A DNA stretch of 64,000 nucleotides from Zerene cesonia (taxonomy: Eukaryota > Arthropoda > Insecta > Lepidoptera > Pieridae): contig NC_052117.1 in NCBI RefSeq assembly GCF_012273895.1, forward strand, positions 1,302,001 to 1,366,000, read 5' to 3'. The notes under the pieces were generated by a model. That model saw nothing but the letters and a program-made list of their open reading frames with translations, was not told where the DNA came from and made no database searches. The translations under genes were made by a program, and so were the position numbers. This document shows positions 26,401 to 36,398 of the stretch, piece after piece; positions within the stretch are counted from its first letter, which is position 1; each line of letters begins with the position of its first letter.

Positions 26401-29031
26401 CGCATGCGCACTGGTCACTTATTTACTCAACAGACCATGTAGATTTGTAATGGATATCCAGCCCAACATTCGGGTAATTGGAAAGCGATTACCATGCAAT
26501 CTTGATTACGAGGTATTTAACGAATTAATACTTCCTATTATTTATTAATTATCTATGGAACGGTGCATGTTTGTTTTTTTTACAAATTAGTATATTTTTA
26601 ATGGATTTTTGTATGTCATTTACTATAGAAGAATATATTGCTTTAAGTTTTTTTTTTACCAACCACTGCACCTTTTTCTAGCAAATAAATAAACTTGAAT
26701 TTAAAATTAACTTTACAAATAGAGTTAAAATATTATATACACATGTAAAATTAATTGAACATTCCTAATTATAATTTTATCGTTGGTGGCTAGGTTGCAG
26801 TAAACAGTATAGGCGAAATACAGTATCTACATTATAATTTATATCAAGACGTTGGCTACAAAGACAACGATCCAGTGGCGTTTTTAGCTGTTCCTGGAGT
26901 AAAGAACTGTTACGACAAGAGCCGGTGGAATTACAGCGTCTTCTCTGTTACAACTGATACCACTTCCAATACATATGCCAGAAGTCCTGGTGAGTTTATA
27001 AATAGCTGTCTAGTTTAAGCTTTGCTTGTATATTTTTGTAAGTACATACTCGTAATATTTGTTGGTGGTTATTTGTTTCAATTAAATGAATTTGTTAAAT
27101 TTTATCTAACTGTTCTGGTTTTTTTCGAAGATTTATTCGACATAACATAAATAATTTACTAGGCCAATGTGATTTAGGAAGTTTTGAAAGTGTATGCATG
27201 ACAGAACACATCATGGAGAGAATAGCATATGAATTGGACTTGGACCCACTGCAAGTGCGTATGTGTAATCTTAATAGTGAATACACAGATGTAAGAGATG
27301 TATTGGAGACACTGTTGGAAGATAGTGATTATGAAAAACGGAAAATGGAAGTAGCGGATTTTAATCTTAAGAACAGGTGGCTGAAACGGGGTCTTCGAGT
27401 GGCAATTATGAGCTGGCCGGGAACACCTCTGGTGGATTTCCATATTTATATAACTGTCTATCATGGAGATGGGAGCATTGTCATTAAACATGGGGGTGTA
27501 GAAATAGGTCAGGGGATAAACACAAAAGTTATACAAACCGTTGGGTTTATATTGAAGGTTCCTATAAGTAAGATAAAAACGAAACCGCTGGATGTAGCCT
27601 CCGTTCCAAATAACTTTTCCACGGTTGCCAGTCGCACGACTCAGGCAATATGTTTCGGTGCAATCAAATGCTGTCAGTTGCTTTTAGATCGTTTAGCACC
27701 AGTCAGAGATACAATAAAAGATCCTACATGGGAAAATTTAGTGCAAGCGGCGTTTGAGCAAGGAATTAATTTGCAAGTGAGTTATCAGGTCAATTCGAAT
27801 GATCAGGAACCTCACAGGACTGCAGGTATTGCTCTATCAGAAGTAGAATTGGACATATTAACTGGTGAATCACATATACGAAGGGTTGATTTAGTTGAGG
27901 ACGTTGGGACAAGTGTGAACCCAGAAATCGATATTGGCCAGGTAAATGTAAAATAGAATTGTAGAAATAAAATTTGTAACATGATCTTGGTGAATATAAT
28001 TGTTGTTGTTGTGTCTTAATTGTATCGTTGTGTTTAAATTGTAATTTTGTGGAGTCAAATAATTTATTCTTTCTGTCTATTATTGAAACCACGGTATTTA
28101 AAAATGCTGGTACAAATAATCAAATATATTATTCGTTTTATAGATTCAAGGTGCATTTACAATGGGCTTGGGATATTGGACTACAGAACAATTAATTTAT
28201 GACAAGGAGACGGGTCAGATACTGACCGATCGCACTTGGAACTACCACATACCACAGGCTAAAGATATACCAATTGATTTTCGGATAAAATTGCGCAAGA
28301 ATCACAACCCCGTTGGGACACTGGGGTCTCGGTGTAAGAATTTTTGCTAATTATATTATCCTATCCTACTAGTCCTACTAATATTAAAATGCGAAAATTT
28401 ATAAGGATGTGTGTGTATATATAAACCTTCCCTCTTGAAACACTGTATCTATTAAAAAACCCATCAAAATGCGTTCTGTACTTTTTAACAGCTATGTGTA
28501 TATATATAGGGACGAACGTGGCAAGCGACTTTGCTTTATACTATGTAGTGAAGTAATTTGTATATTTTTATGGCTTTGAATCTAGGCAGCAAATAATTTA
28601 TTTATATGTTTAATTTACTCTTTTCAGCGGTGGCTGAACCAGCTACTTGTTTAGCCGTAAGCGTCGCCTTCGCTTTAAAAGCTGCCATTGCCGCTTCTAG
28701 GGAGGAAACAGGATTCCCCAGAAATCAATGGTTTAATGTTGGTAAGGAAACTCGATTCGTTTATTAGTTATTGAGAAGTTAGGTGCACATTACTTTTTTA
28801 CCGACTTCAAAACAGGCGTTCACTCAATACGACCGTATGCTTCAATATTATTAAGGGATAATTTCGATTTTTGCGACAGACGAAGTATTTATTCTTTGAT
28901 TACATATTTTTAGACCTTTGTTATGTTTTTACAAAGCGTTAAATTAGTTTTTATTTACAGATGGCACCTACTCTGTTGAAGCCAATGTTCTACATTCACA
29001 AGTGAGATTGGAGGAATTTCTCTACAGATAA
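17466..29031 (+). CDS. Aldehyde oxidase A (AOX-A), 1,263 aa, 16 exons
   Basis: Exons: 17466-17508, 18514-18680, 19386-19543, 21231-21592, 21779-22002, 22392-22494, 23257-23381, 23748-24041, 24269-24559, 24880-25370, 26329-26512, 26794-26989, 27163-27941, 28144-28333, 28628-28741, 28961-29031. All introns are GT-AG. The spliced length is 3,792 nt with no stop, and the start is MDRITFSVNG. It is a molybdo-flavoenzyme of the xanthine oxidase family, expected to oxidise aldehydes with O2. The [2Fe-2S] ligands are Cys 42, 47, 50, 71 and Cys 110, 113, 146, 148. The FAD domain has GAGTTLTNTM and AGNLMLKQ (about 319-330). The molybdopterin domain has GGAYGAK (762-768), HGGVEIGQGINTK (from 989) and the catalytic Glu 1206. 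That Glu sits in AEP, where nearly all relatives have GEP. The length fits insect AOX (XDH is about 70 residues longer). Five introns of AOX-B are absent. It is tail-to-tail with the 4-TM gene at 29495. The substrate is unknown; odorant, pheromone or xenobiotic aldehydes are plausible. Confidence 0.93.
17850..18078 (+). mobile_element. tRNA-derived SINE, family 2
   Basis: The head CCTCCTTGGTACAGTGGTTA and the B-box GGGTTCGATTCCCGG give a clear tRNA-like 5' part. The body holds TGTCTCGGTCTTGCAGGACA and ends near GGACACGGTACTTCAC. It lies in intron 1 of AOX-A. The sister copy at 45660 lies in intron 2 of AOX-B. Confidence 0.7.
18175..18383 (-). mobile_element. Non-autonomous Helitron, subfamily B
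   Basis: CTAG is followed by the GC-rich end on the plus strand (TTCCCGGCTCCTCCCG). The body has AAGGGAGCATTTAATCGGGA and 'taccaaatttcatcaaaat'. It sits in intron 1 of AOX-A, between the SINE and exon 2. Confidence 0.6.
19171..19190. repeat. (AGAA)n microsatellite
   Basis: About five units of AGAA in AOX-A intron 2. Confidence 0.9.
19962..20961. other. Assembly gap, exactly 1,000 N
   Basis: Placeholder gap in AOX-A intron 3. The protein reads through the flanking exons without missing residues when compared with AOX-B, so the gap probably hides only intron. Confidence 0.99.
22821..22866. repeat. Perfect hairpin, 18-bp arms, 10-nt spacer
   Basis: CCCACGTAGTCAAAGAAA at 22821-22838 has its exact reverse complement at 22849-22866. 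It lies in AOX-A intron 6, inside a decayed Helitron-like repeat that starts near 22797. Confidence 0.9.
23419..23600 (-). mobile_element. Non-autonomous Helitron, subfamily F
   Basis: CTAGTTGCTCCGGCTCCGCC on the plus strand is the reverse of a hairpin-CTAG end. The body 'ggtagtcatttatcgt', 'actgcac' and 'gagtccatcg' recurs at 35692-35868. It is in AOX-A intron 7. Confidence 0.55.
24630..24810. repeat. Interspersed repeat E (CAAACTCAAACTC head)
   Basis: The block with ACTCAAACTCAAACTCAAAT, 'ttacacagttataacatttaccaccgg' (split here only by family name) and CTGTAGTTGCTCTTTTAAAA is nearly repeated at 32571-32736. It lies in AOX-A intron 9. The class is unknown. Confidence 0.6.
25379..26240 (-). 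mobile_element. 5'-truncated non-LTR retrotransposon with reverse transcriptase C-terminus
   Basis: On the minus strand an open frame of 149 codons (25783-26232) contains ITAWGGQAKSTILNVERAQR, followed by SVLKVMT and VLTVRQLYVLQIILKKHQEL. This is the C-terminal, post-catalytic region typical of insect Jockey/CR1-like LINE reverse transcriptases. A 3' UTR with GT-rich sequence follows, and a (TTA)n-type tail at 25379-25400 ends the element. The 5' end is truncated, as expected for target-primed insertion. It lies in AOX-A intron 10, antisense to the gene. No full reverse transcriptase core is present, so it is inactive. Confidence 0.7.
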
Positions 29032-29126
29032 TTACTATGGTCAAATGTGAATATGTATAATACTAAATTAGTTATTACATTGAGTTACAGAGATAAGCTT
29101 TTTTATTCCATATACTTCCTTATTTC

Positions 29127-29345
29127 CAACCGACTTCGAAAAAGAAGGAGGTTCTCAATTTGACAATGTTTGTTTCAGGTTTGTTAGAACTTAGAGAACG
29201 ATCGAGTAGGTGAACGGTTTTTATTTATTTAATGGGTTTAGTTCAGGAAATTTGGAGGCCGTTTAGCTTTTTGTTAAAACAATTTATGATGCATAAAGTA
29301 CCATATTAAAGCTCATAATTTAAAAATTTATTATTTTTTAATAAT
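29127..29345 (+). repeat. Old interspersed repeat (CCGACTTCGAAAAAGAAGG family)
   Basis: CAACCGACTTCGAAAAAGAA and GGAGGTTCTCAATTTGACAA match the family noted at 2540 and 46820. It fills much of the short space between the converging AOX-A and 4-TM genes. Confidence 0.55.
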
Positions 29346-29494
29346 TGACAGCAATTAGGAATGAAATAAAACACTCATAATCCAACAAAATTATATATTA
29401 TGTGAATATAACATCAATATATTTGCCTACATAATCTGAATCGTACAACATCCATTAAACATCTCTTTAAATACAAATTTAATATAAAATTAAA

Positions 29495-31431
29495 TTAAAC
29501 CTCTTCACGAGTGTTGAGCAATTTATAGAAACTATTGCTCAGAAGAATCGCGTAGACATTTAGACCTGAAAAATACAGAGATTATAGTCTGGATTAGCAA
29601 ATAGGTTACCTTTACCCGGGTACCATGGGACGCCGCGGGTTACAGCTAGTGATGGTCTACCGATCAGTTAAACAGATGTATATCATCTGCCCCATACCCC
29701 TCTAGGGAACACGGGACTTCCCAAAACACTTTTTTGTTTTAATGGCAGAAGAGTGTGTCTCCCAGCTATAATTAAATTCACCTGTGAAAAATCTATGTGC
29801 TTTTATTTCATCCTTCTTATGTATCATTTGAGCTTGTTAACTATATGGGATTAAATCTTAGCGTTAGTAATTTCAGTCGTCGTAAATGATTAATATTATA
29901 AAGCTGCAGTGTTTGTTTGAACGCACTAATCTCAGGAACTAATGGTCCTATTAAAAAAAATTCTTTCAGTGTTAGATAGGCCATTTATTGAGGAAGGCTA
30001 TATGCTATATATGTACCGCGGGAGAAGCCGGGGCGGACCGCTAGTTATAAAGCTTGCTATGTTACGGAGCCCTAAAAACTAAATACTTACTGATATAAAA
30101 CACTTCCACGCTAATCGTCCCCGCGCTGTAATGTGGTGAGTTGAGAAAGAAGGTGAACATAGACAGCAGGAAAAACACGATCCACATGACGAAATAAGCT
30201 CGGATGATGGATGCCTTCTCCTGCAATCAATTACTCATTAAAGCTTGACTCATTAGAATTTCATTCAGTCATTTCTGTAAGATTCGTTGATTAAAATATA
30301 GGTCAACTCTCGGGTTAATAAAGCCTGTCATTAAGTAGTTATGTAATGAGAACAGCAAATAATATGGATGCAACTGTTCTTAGGATTTAGGACACTAAGA
30401 AGGTAATAGTTCTTTAAAACTTTCGAAAGATTTTTTGTAATTTTAAAAATTAATTGCTATTAATACCTATATGAAAAATTCTGCAGTATACAATTTTTTA
30501 GAACATAATTGAATGTTATTTTAATATAAGTTTTCAATTGAATTTGGATTAAAATATCTTTATAACCATGATTACATATGCAACTTAAGCATAATTTCTT
30601 GATCGATCCTTTGTTTTCCAACCGATTTCAAAAAATTGAGGAGGTCCTTAATTCTACTGTATTTTTCGTGCTTATTACGTCAGAACTTGCGATTGAGTGA
30701 AACGATTTTAATACATTATTTCTGGTTAATTCTGTATCATTGAAATTTGGTGTAGTTATAAGAATTTGAAGGTGGTTTAGTTAACAAATTATCTCGAAAG
30801 TTATCACGATCAGTATTAAATTCTAAAGTTTTATTGTTTAAATTGTTGCCATACCATAACCACTCCATACACGAAGAACAGATCGAAGCAGAACTTCGCC
30901 AAGAACATGATCACTAGTATAATGGACATGGCGTACAGGCCTGTGAGTGCTGCCTCTGCGCTCACGTCATCATCGTGGTATGCCTTCACCTCCAGGGGCT
31001 CTATGGTACATGCCACTACTATCATGATCACGAACAGCGTGAAGGATAGGAACTGGAAATTGTGGAGGTGTTGAGGTGAGGTCGATATTTCCGATTACAT
31101 CATGCATGGCCCATGGACCATAGAATGAGAATTACCATAGATTTTTATTTACTTTTAGAATGTATGATGAGGTTTTTGACCTTTGCTATGACAATTAAAT
31201 TTTAACAATATTAACCGCAGAATGAAAGAGAAATGCTTTTAATATTTTAAAACTGAATAAAATATAGTTGAAATTGAATTATATAGTGACAAATCAAGAA
31301 GAGCAGTTTAATAACCAAATCTAATTTCGAAACAAACGTATTAGACTTACCGCATTAAGGCATCCCATTACTATGTTACCAGTTTTTAAATCTAACACAA
31401 AACAGCATGTTTCTAGCTGTGGCAATCCCAT
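29495..31431 (-). CDS. Four-transmembrane Cys-rich small protein, paralogue 2 (159 aa)
   Basis: Four coding exons: 31351-31431, 30855-31052, 30091-30220 and 29495-29565. All are GT-AG and total 160 codons with stop. The start is MGLPQLETCCFVLDLKTGNI, with Cys 9 and 10 before LKTG. Predicted membrane spans lie near residues 20-43, 64-92, 98-119 and 128-148. An acidic extracellular-type loop HDDDVSAE follows the first. The intron phases are 0, 0 and 1, the same as in the relatives at 3189-9966 and 33733-36398. The CC..L..G motif just before the first span and the last-exon pattern (Y, LL, NSFY) are shared. An AG acceptor at about 31445 may mark an upstream untranslated exon. The function is unknown; it resembles the small insect 4-TM (DUF4728/LAPTM-like) proteins. 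It converges on AOX-A with 463 bases between the stop codons. Confidence 0.82.
29668..29725 (+). repeat. SINE family 2 fragment
   Basis: AAACAGATGTATATCATCTG and CCCCATACCCCTCTAGGGAA match the 3' part of the SINEs at 17850 and 45660. Confidence 0.5.
29890..30044 (+). mobile_element. Non-autonomous Helitron fragment
   Basis: TAATATTATAAAGCTGCAGT at one side and CGCGGGAGAAGCCGGGGCGG then ACCGCTAG at the other. This is the Helitron 3' hairpin plus CTAG inserted before a T. It is in the last intron of the 4-TM gene. Confidence 0.5.
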
Positions 31432-31467
31432 TTTGCCGACGCACCTGAAATTGTAATTATTATCATG

Positions 31468-31667
31468 CTCGCTGCGCCCCGCGGTTTCAGCCGCGTAAGT
31501 CCGTATCCCGTAGGAATATCGGGATTAAAAGTAGCCTTTGTGTTATTCCAATTGTCCGGCTATCTACGTACCAAATTTCATTGCAATCGGTTCAGTAGTT
31601 TTTGCGTGAAAGAGCAATAAACACACACACATCCCTTAAAACTTTCGCATTTATAATATTAGTATGA
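31468..31667 (-). mobile_element. Non-autonomous Helitron, subfamily A (Lep1-like)
   Basis: The plus strand reads GCTGCGCCCCGCGGTTTCAG, GTCCGTATCCCGTAGGAATA and finally TTATAATATTAGTATGA. This is a close copy of the subfamily found at 36470, 41127, 42855, 46601, 52352 and 61356. Confidence 0.7.
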
Positions 31668-31806
31668 TCTTTCCTATCATATTTAATAGCAACGTTATCA
31701 TTAAAGACATTTGCTATTAAAAAAGTATACATATATACGACGAAACGGTGTGCGACGAAATTTAAATACTATTTATTATCTAGATATAAATATATGTATG
31801 AAGTAA

Positions 31807-31847
31807 ATTTTGTATGGATGTAACTATAGGCTACATCCATACAAAAT
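31807..31847. repeat. Perfect hairpin, 16-bp arms, 9-nt spacer
   Basis: ATTTTGTATGGATGTA at 31807-31822 has its exact reverse complement at 31832-31847. It is intergenic, about 375 bases upstream of the start codon of the minus-strand 4-TM gene. Confidence 0.9.
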
Positions 31848-32219
31848 ATATGTCTAAAACCCAAAAAACATATTTCCATGTTGGTGCATGGTCTAGTTAC
31901 TATTTCATATGTGTTGGATTCACATATTACACAAAAACATACATAACAAAAAAAACAAATTTTATATAACTAATATAATTCATAATTTTGAGACATAATA
32001 TTTTTTGAAAATAATAGGTTATTCAAAAACATATAACGTATCTATGTACTTACTTAATATATTCCTAAGAGTAAAGATAACTATATAAAACTGGGATGTT
32101 GCACTTGGGATGAAAAGAAACTGAATGAAAGCCGCCCGATTGCGTCAAAGAGTAGCTTTATAACACATCGTAGACAGTGCAAACTTGGTATTTATTATAT
32201 TTTGCTACTTTAATATATG

Positions 32220-32220
<1 letters not shown>

Positions 32221-32286
<66 letters not shown>
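32221..32286. repeat. (TA)n microsatellite
   Basis: About 30 TA units, the longest simple repeat in the window. The true length is likely polymorphic and hard to assemble. Confidence 0.95.
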
Positions 32287-32288
<2 letters not shown>

Positions 32289-32570
32289 CTCCTCTTATTT
32301 AAATAAATAAGGTTCAAAAACACACTATAATAATGGAATCAACCAAATCGTCTTTCATTATCTTATACACAACATATCACAGCATAATTTTTCAAAATGT
32401 AATTGAGTCCTTGTTAATCCTGGCGACTCTAACCAGGATAATAAGATAAACTTATCAAATTAATTTATTTTTTATCCTTGATGAGTATATTAGTAAGTTT
32501 GAGTTAAATATGTACGTTTCAAACGAGTCCTAATTAAGTTTAAAGGAATAGTTTATTATATTTAAACTCA

Positions 32571-32736
32571 AACTCAAACTCAATCATTTATTTATTCAAT
32601 TAGACTTCTTATAGAAGCACTTTTGAATCTTTATATTACACAGTTATAACATTTACCACCGGTACGGAAGGCAGTTTCTACAGAGAAGAGCCGGCAAGAA
32701 AATCTGTAGTTGCTCTTTTAAAATAAATCAATTCAT
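32571..32736. repeat. Interspersed repeat E
   Basis: Second copy of the block at 24630-24810, with the AAACTCAAACTCAAACTCAA head and CTGTAGTTGCTCTTTTAAAA end. It is intergenic between two 4-TM genes. Confidence 0.6.
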
Positions 32737-33189
32737 ACAAACATACAAGTGAAGGTGAAAAGCCAATATGAAGCGTGTTAAAAATAAATGATAGACGATT
32801 TTGTAATGTTATTCTATTGTCGTGTCTGTATTATAGTCTTTGTAATGCCCAGGCGTCACAAAGTCTAGCCTTTTAATCAATGGCGCCGAAAATTGTCATC
32901 CGACCAGAAACATAGATGGCGCTATATTAAATATAGATTATGTAGAATACAGACTGTATAATCTGTAGAAAATATAACAAATCTATATTTGGAAATGGGA
33001 TGTGTTGAGGCACTTGGATATGTCTGAATCAAATAAGAACTTGACACTCGCAGAATCCTTCCTCAATGGGTTCGAGTGATTAATTACAAAGGAGAATCAA
33101 ATTAAATCGTTCTGTAGAGTTATTAATGACGAGTTAATAGACATGCACACATATATATAGAAATTATCTAACATGTACATGTGACTCTT

Positions 33190-33389
33190 CATATGAGTAA
33201 GACTGGCAAAAAAAATGATCCATTGTGTGTTTTGTCCGGCTTTCACGCAAAAACTACTAAACGGATTTTGATGAAACGGTTTTTGCCCTACAGTTATTTG
33301 GCGTCGACGTCATATGGGCGTCAGTTAATTTTGAAGAATTACATTTGAATTTAAATCCACACACCTAGGAACCACACAGGCACAGCTAG
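33190..33389 (+). mobile_element. Probable Helitron fragment
   Basis: CACGCAAAAACTACTAAACG in the body and CACACAGGCACAGCTAGT at the end resemble Helitron 3' termini. The 5' terminus is not clear. Confidence 0.35.
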
Positions 33390-33732
33390 TATATAATAAA
33401 ATTCACATTTACAATCAATTGGCTCACGCATGTTTTAACCAACGACTGGTTCATGAATAAGGATGCATTTACAAAAACATAATATTTCAGTTTGTATTAT
33501 TTTATTGCGTAAAACTTATGTTACCAACTAAGTATATCAAATTGAAAATATTGTGAACTGCGATGCAATAAAACCGATGTATTAAACACAGTAATTTAAA
33601 TGCAATAAAGATAACATAATTACAATTTTAACGAATTAACCCTTAACTTCAGTCAATTAACAAATCACTATTTCACACGTTCTAACTTATGTAAAACTTG
33701 TTGAGTGTGAAAGAGACGAAACATCGATTAGT

Positions 33733-36398
33733 CTAACCATTATAGTTGGTTTGTATTTCGCCCATCGTGAGGTAATAACTTCTGATCACCAGCAAGAAGT
33801 ATATGTTGATACCTGGAACAATATCATAGCTTTTGTTACCATCATCATTGATGAAATCATTGGAAGCACATGTAAGTACATAAACTAAACAAATATAGGT
33901 TTATGAATTAAAATTTCTGGCAACAAATTCGTGTAATACTTACATATAGAAAATACAAATTTGATAATTTCTCCGGCGGGGACCGTCTCAATCCCGAGGC
34001 AGACAAAGAAAATAATTGTTATCAGAACGATATAAATGAACGAATAAATTAAGTACGACTTCACGAAGAGGCGATGGTACTGTGAAAAGACAATTTTTGG
34101 GTAAGATAAAAAATTTACTGGCCATTCGGTTTTGCAAGGTTAGGACAGGGTGAAAAGTGTATTAGAGTGGTTAAATTTTATAGGCAACTAGCTACACCCT
34201 GCAAACGCTGTTCTGCCTTACTCTGATCATTTAGGGGGATGAAAAATAGATGTTGGCCCATTCTCATAGATACCGGATAAGCACAAAAATTTCATCAAAA
34301 TCGGTCAAGCCGTTTCGGAGGAGTATGGCAACGTAATTGTGACACGAGATTTTTATATATTAGATGAACAAATTATTAGGTAGTCAGTACATGTAAAATT
34401 TTCTTCAATTACATAAATAATGAAATAACGTTATTTGTAATATGGTCAGTATTAAAATTTGTTTATAGAGAGGAAAAGATAATACCCTTAATTTATAATC
34501 GACTGGCCGTTCGAACTGGTTCTGCCCGTGGGCATTTAAAGCGTATGTAACTCGGTGAAGTTGCAGCTTTCTGATGATGAAAGATGATGATGAAGATTTT
34601 GAAATCCGATCCGTAGTTTTTGGGCGGAAACATAACAAATATGTTTATCTACAAATCTTTCCTCTTTATGATAATAGTATATTATTAACATAGAGATAGA
34701 AAATACACTAATAACACCTATTTAAAAAAAAAAACCATAACTATAGTGAAGATAGCTACTTCTGCATACCGAATTAAAAAAATGTACTCAAATATGCAGT
34801 GGTGGCTCAGTGGTAATAACCTCGGACTTCAAAATCGATAAGTCGGGGTTGGAGCGTGCAGGAAATAAATTGATTTTTCAATTTATCTGCACATGTGGAT
34901 AACATTACCACTGCTTAAAACGGTGAAGGAAAACATCGTGAGGAAACCGGCACGTCCAAGAATCAAAAGTTCGACGACATGTGACATTTGCCAACCCGCA
35001 CTTGGCCAGCGTGGTGGATTATGGTCTAAACCCTTAAAGGCTGCCTGTGTCCCAGCAGTGGGAACATATATAGGCTGATGATGATGAGTCAAATATACGT
35101 CTTATATTACCTTATGAATCCCATACACCAGCATAATAGAAAATATAATGAACAGCAGAGCGATGGCCAGTTGAATGGAGTTTGTGGTGATGATGGACGT
35201 TGAGATGTTAAACATTGAGTCTATTCCCAGCCTCCTTAGCGTCAAACCATCACGCAACCTCACACCAGATACCACGGACATCACTATGTTAAAAATCTGC
35301 AAGGTTGATATGAATGTATAAATATTTAAAAGGATAGATTTTGAATAGTTGGACACGTAAGATATAAAAGAGATAGAAGATACAGATATAAAAGATTTTG
35401 GCGGTAAATTATAGGCTTGTTTGGTGTGATTTGATTTTTTTTTGTAATTTCAGTTTTGATCGTGTGAGGAGTTGGGTATTTGATCTAGATTGTTTCATAA
35501 ACAGCGATGGTGTTGATAAGATCGCCGTGTTTTTAAAATTCTTAAGTTTAAAATTTAAACGTTAAACTTTATAATTGATTGTGATATGTAAAGAATATTA
35601 TATAATAGACATATCATCTTAATGTTAAAATTCACATAAAACTGTCAAATCTTCCTTATGAGCTAGGGATTTGATTTCTATAATATACTAACTGCACGCC
35701 CCGGCTCCGCCCGGATAGTCATTTATCGTGATTTAAATAATCTAAAGTATCCTCTTCAGCCAAGTCGGATTAAACTGCACGTGGTGTACAAATACGTTTA
35801 AAATCGGTTGAGTAGTTTACGAGTCCATCGTGGACAAACAAAGTGACTCGTAATTTATATATATTAAGATTATGATGTAGTAGTATCCTTTACAATTGTA
35901 ATAACACTATTCATAATATTTTGTTTCATGTTTACCAAAAAACCCTAACGAAGCACTTTTTTCAGTTGTCTAACTTCAATACTGTTAAAGTTTATTTAAA
36001 AATATTTTAAAGAATAACAAAGTTTTATTAGAAACTGGTTTAAATTTTGTTTAGCTTTCTATTTCGCTGTGTATATAACATTATAATACAGTTATTTGCA
36101 GTAGAATGTATATTTAGCACAAGAACCTGCTCGATTCATCACGTATCCCTTTTTTTTTTGGTTGCCTATAAAAAAAAAATTGGCTGCAAATATCGTCATT
36201 TTTGAACTGGCAATTTTCTTTTTAAAACTTTCTCCCATCAAAAAAAAAAATCAAACTACAGATACATAACGGAATAGTGGGATCTTGGGGTAATTATATA
36301 TACATGTAGGTACTTACCACATCCAGGTATGCAATAATTAAACTTCCAATCCGAAGGTCGAAGCAGCAGCAACAGTGCTCAAACGTTAGCATTGCCAT
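33733..36398 (-). CDS. Four-transmembrane Cys-rich small protein, paralogue 3 (160 aa)
   Basis: Four coding exons: 36318-36398, 35111-35296, 33944-34079 and 33733-33812. All are GT-AG and total 161 codons with stop. I took the first of two in-frame ATGs (MAMLTFEHCC) because it gives the same 27-codon first exon as both paralogues. Four consecutive Cys (9-12) precede FDLRIGS. Membrane spans lie near residues 18-38, 66-86, 97-118 and 126-146, with the loop VRLRDGLTLRRLG between the first two. The last exon encodes INIYFLLVIRSYYLTM, matching the pattern in the two sister genes. It is upstream of, and in the same orientation as, the paralogue at 29495-31431, so the pair is a tandem duplication. 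Helitron and SINE insertions lie in its introns. The function is unknown (DUF4728/LAPTM-like by overall plan). Confidence 0.82.
34188..34367 (-). mobile_element. Non-autonomous Helitron, subfamily D
   Basis: CTAGCTACACCCTGCAAACG and CTGTTCTGCC are followed by GCCGTTTCGGAGGAGTATGG and 'gtgacacgag'. A close relative is at 58405-58600, and the 5' half of the chimeric copy at 44521 comes from this subfamily. Confidence 0.6.
34796..35092 (+). mobile_element. tRNA-derived SINE, family 1 (near full length)
   Basis: GCAGTGGTGGCTCAGTGGTA starts the tRNA-like head. The body has GAGGAAACCGGCACGTCC, GGCCAGCGTGGTGGATTATG and CCCAGCAGTGGGAACATATA, and the tail is TGATGATGATGA. It is in the second intron of the 4-TM gene at 33733-36398. 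Confidence 0.75.
35692..35868 (-). mobile_element. Non-autonomous Helitron, subfamily F
   Basis: GCACGCCCCGGCTCCGCCCG, 'gatagtcatttatcgtgatt' and GAGTCCATCGTGGACAAACA pair it with the copy at 23419-23600. It is in the first intron of the 4-TM gene. Confidence 0.55.

Noticed and set aside
17466..29031. Identity as xanthine dehydrogenase
   Set aside because: The protein is about 70 residues shorter than insect XDH, the pocket Arg motif is not kept, and tandem copies are typical of insect AOX.
34883..35092. Open frame containing HNPPRWPSAGWQMSHVVE (also at 3539-3967 and 51096-51326)
   Set aside because: The same peptide appears in every SINE family 1 copy, so it is translated SINE body and not a gene.
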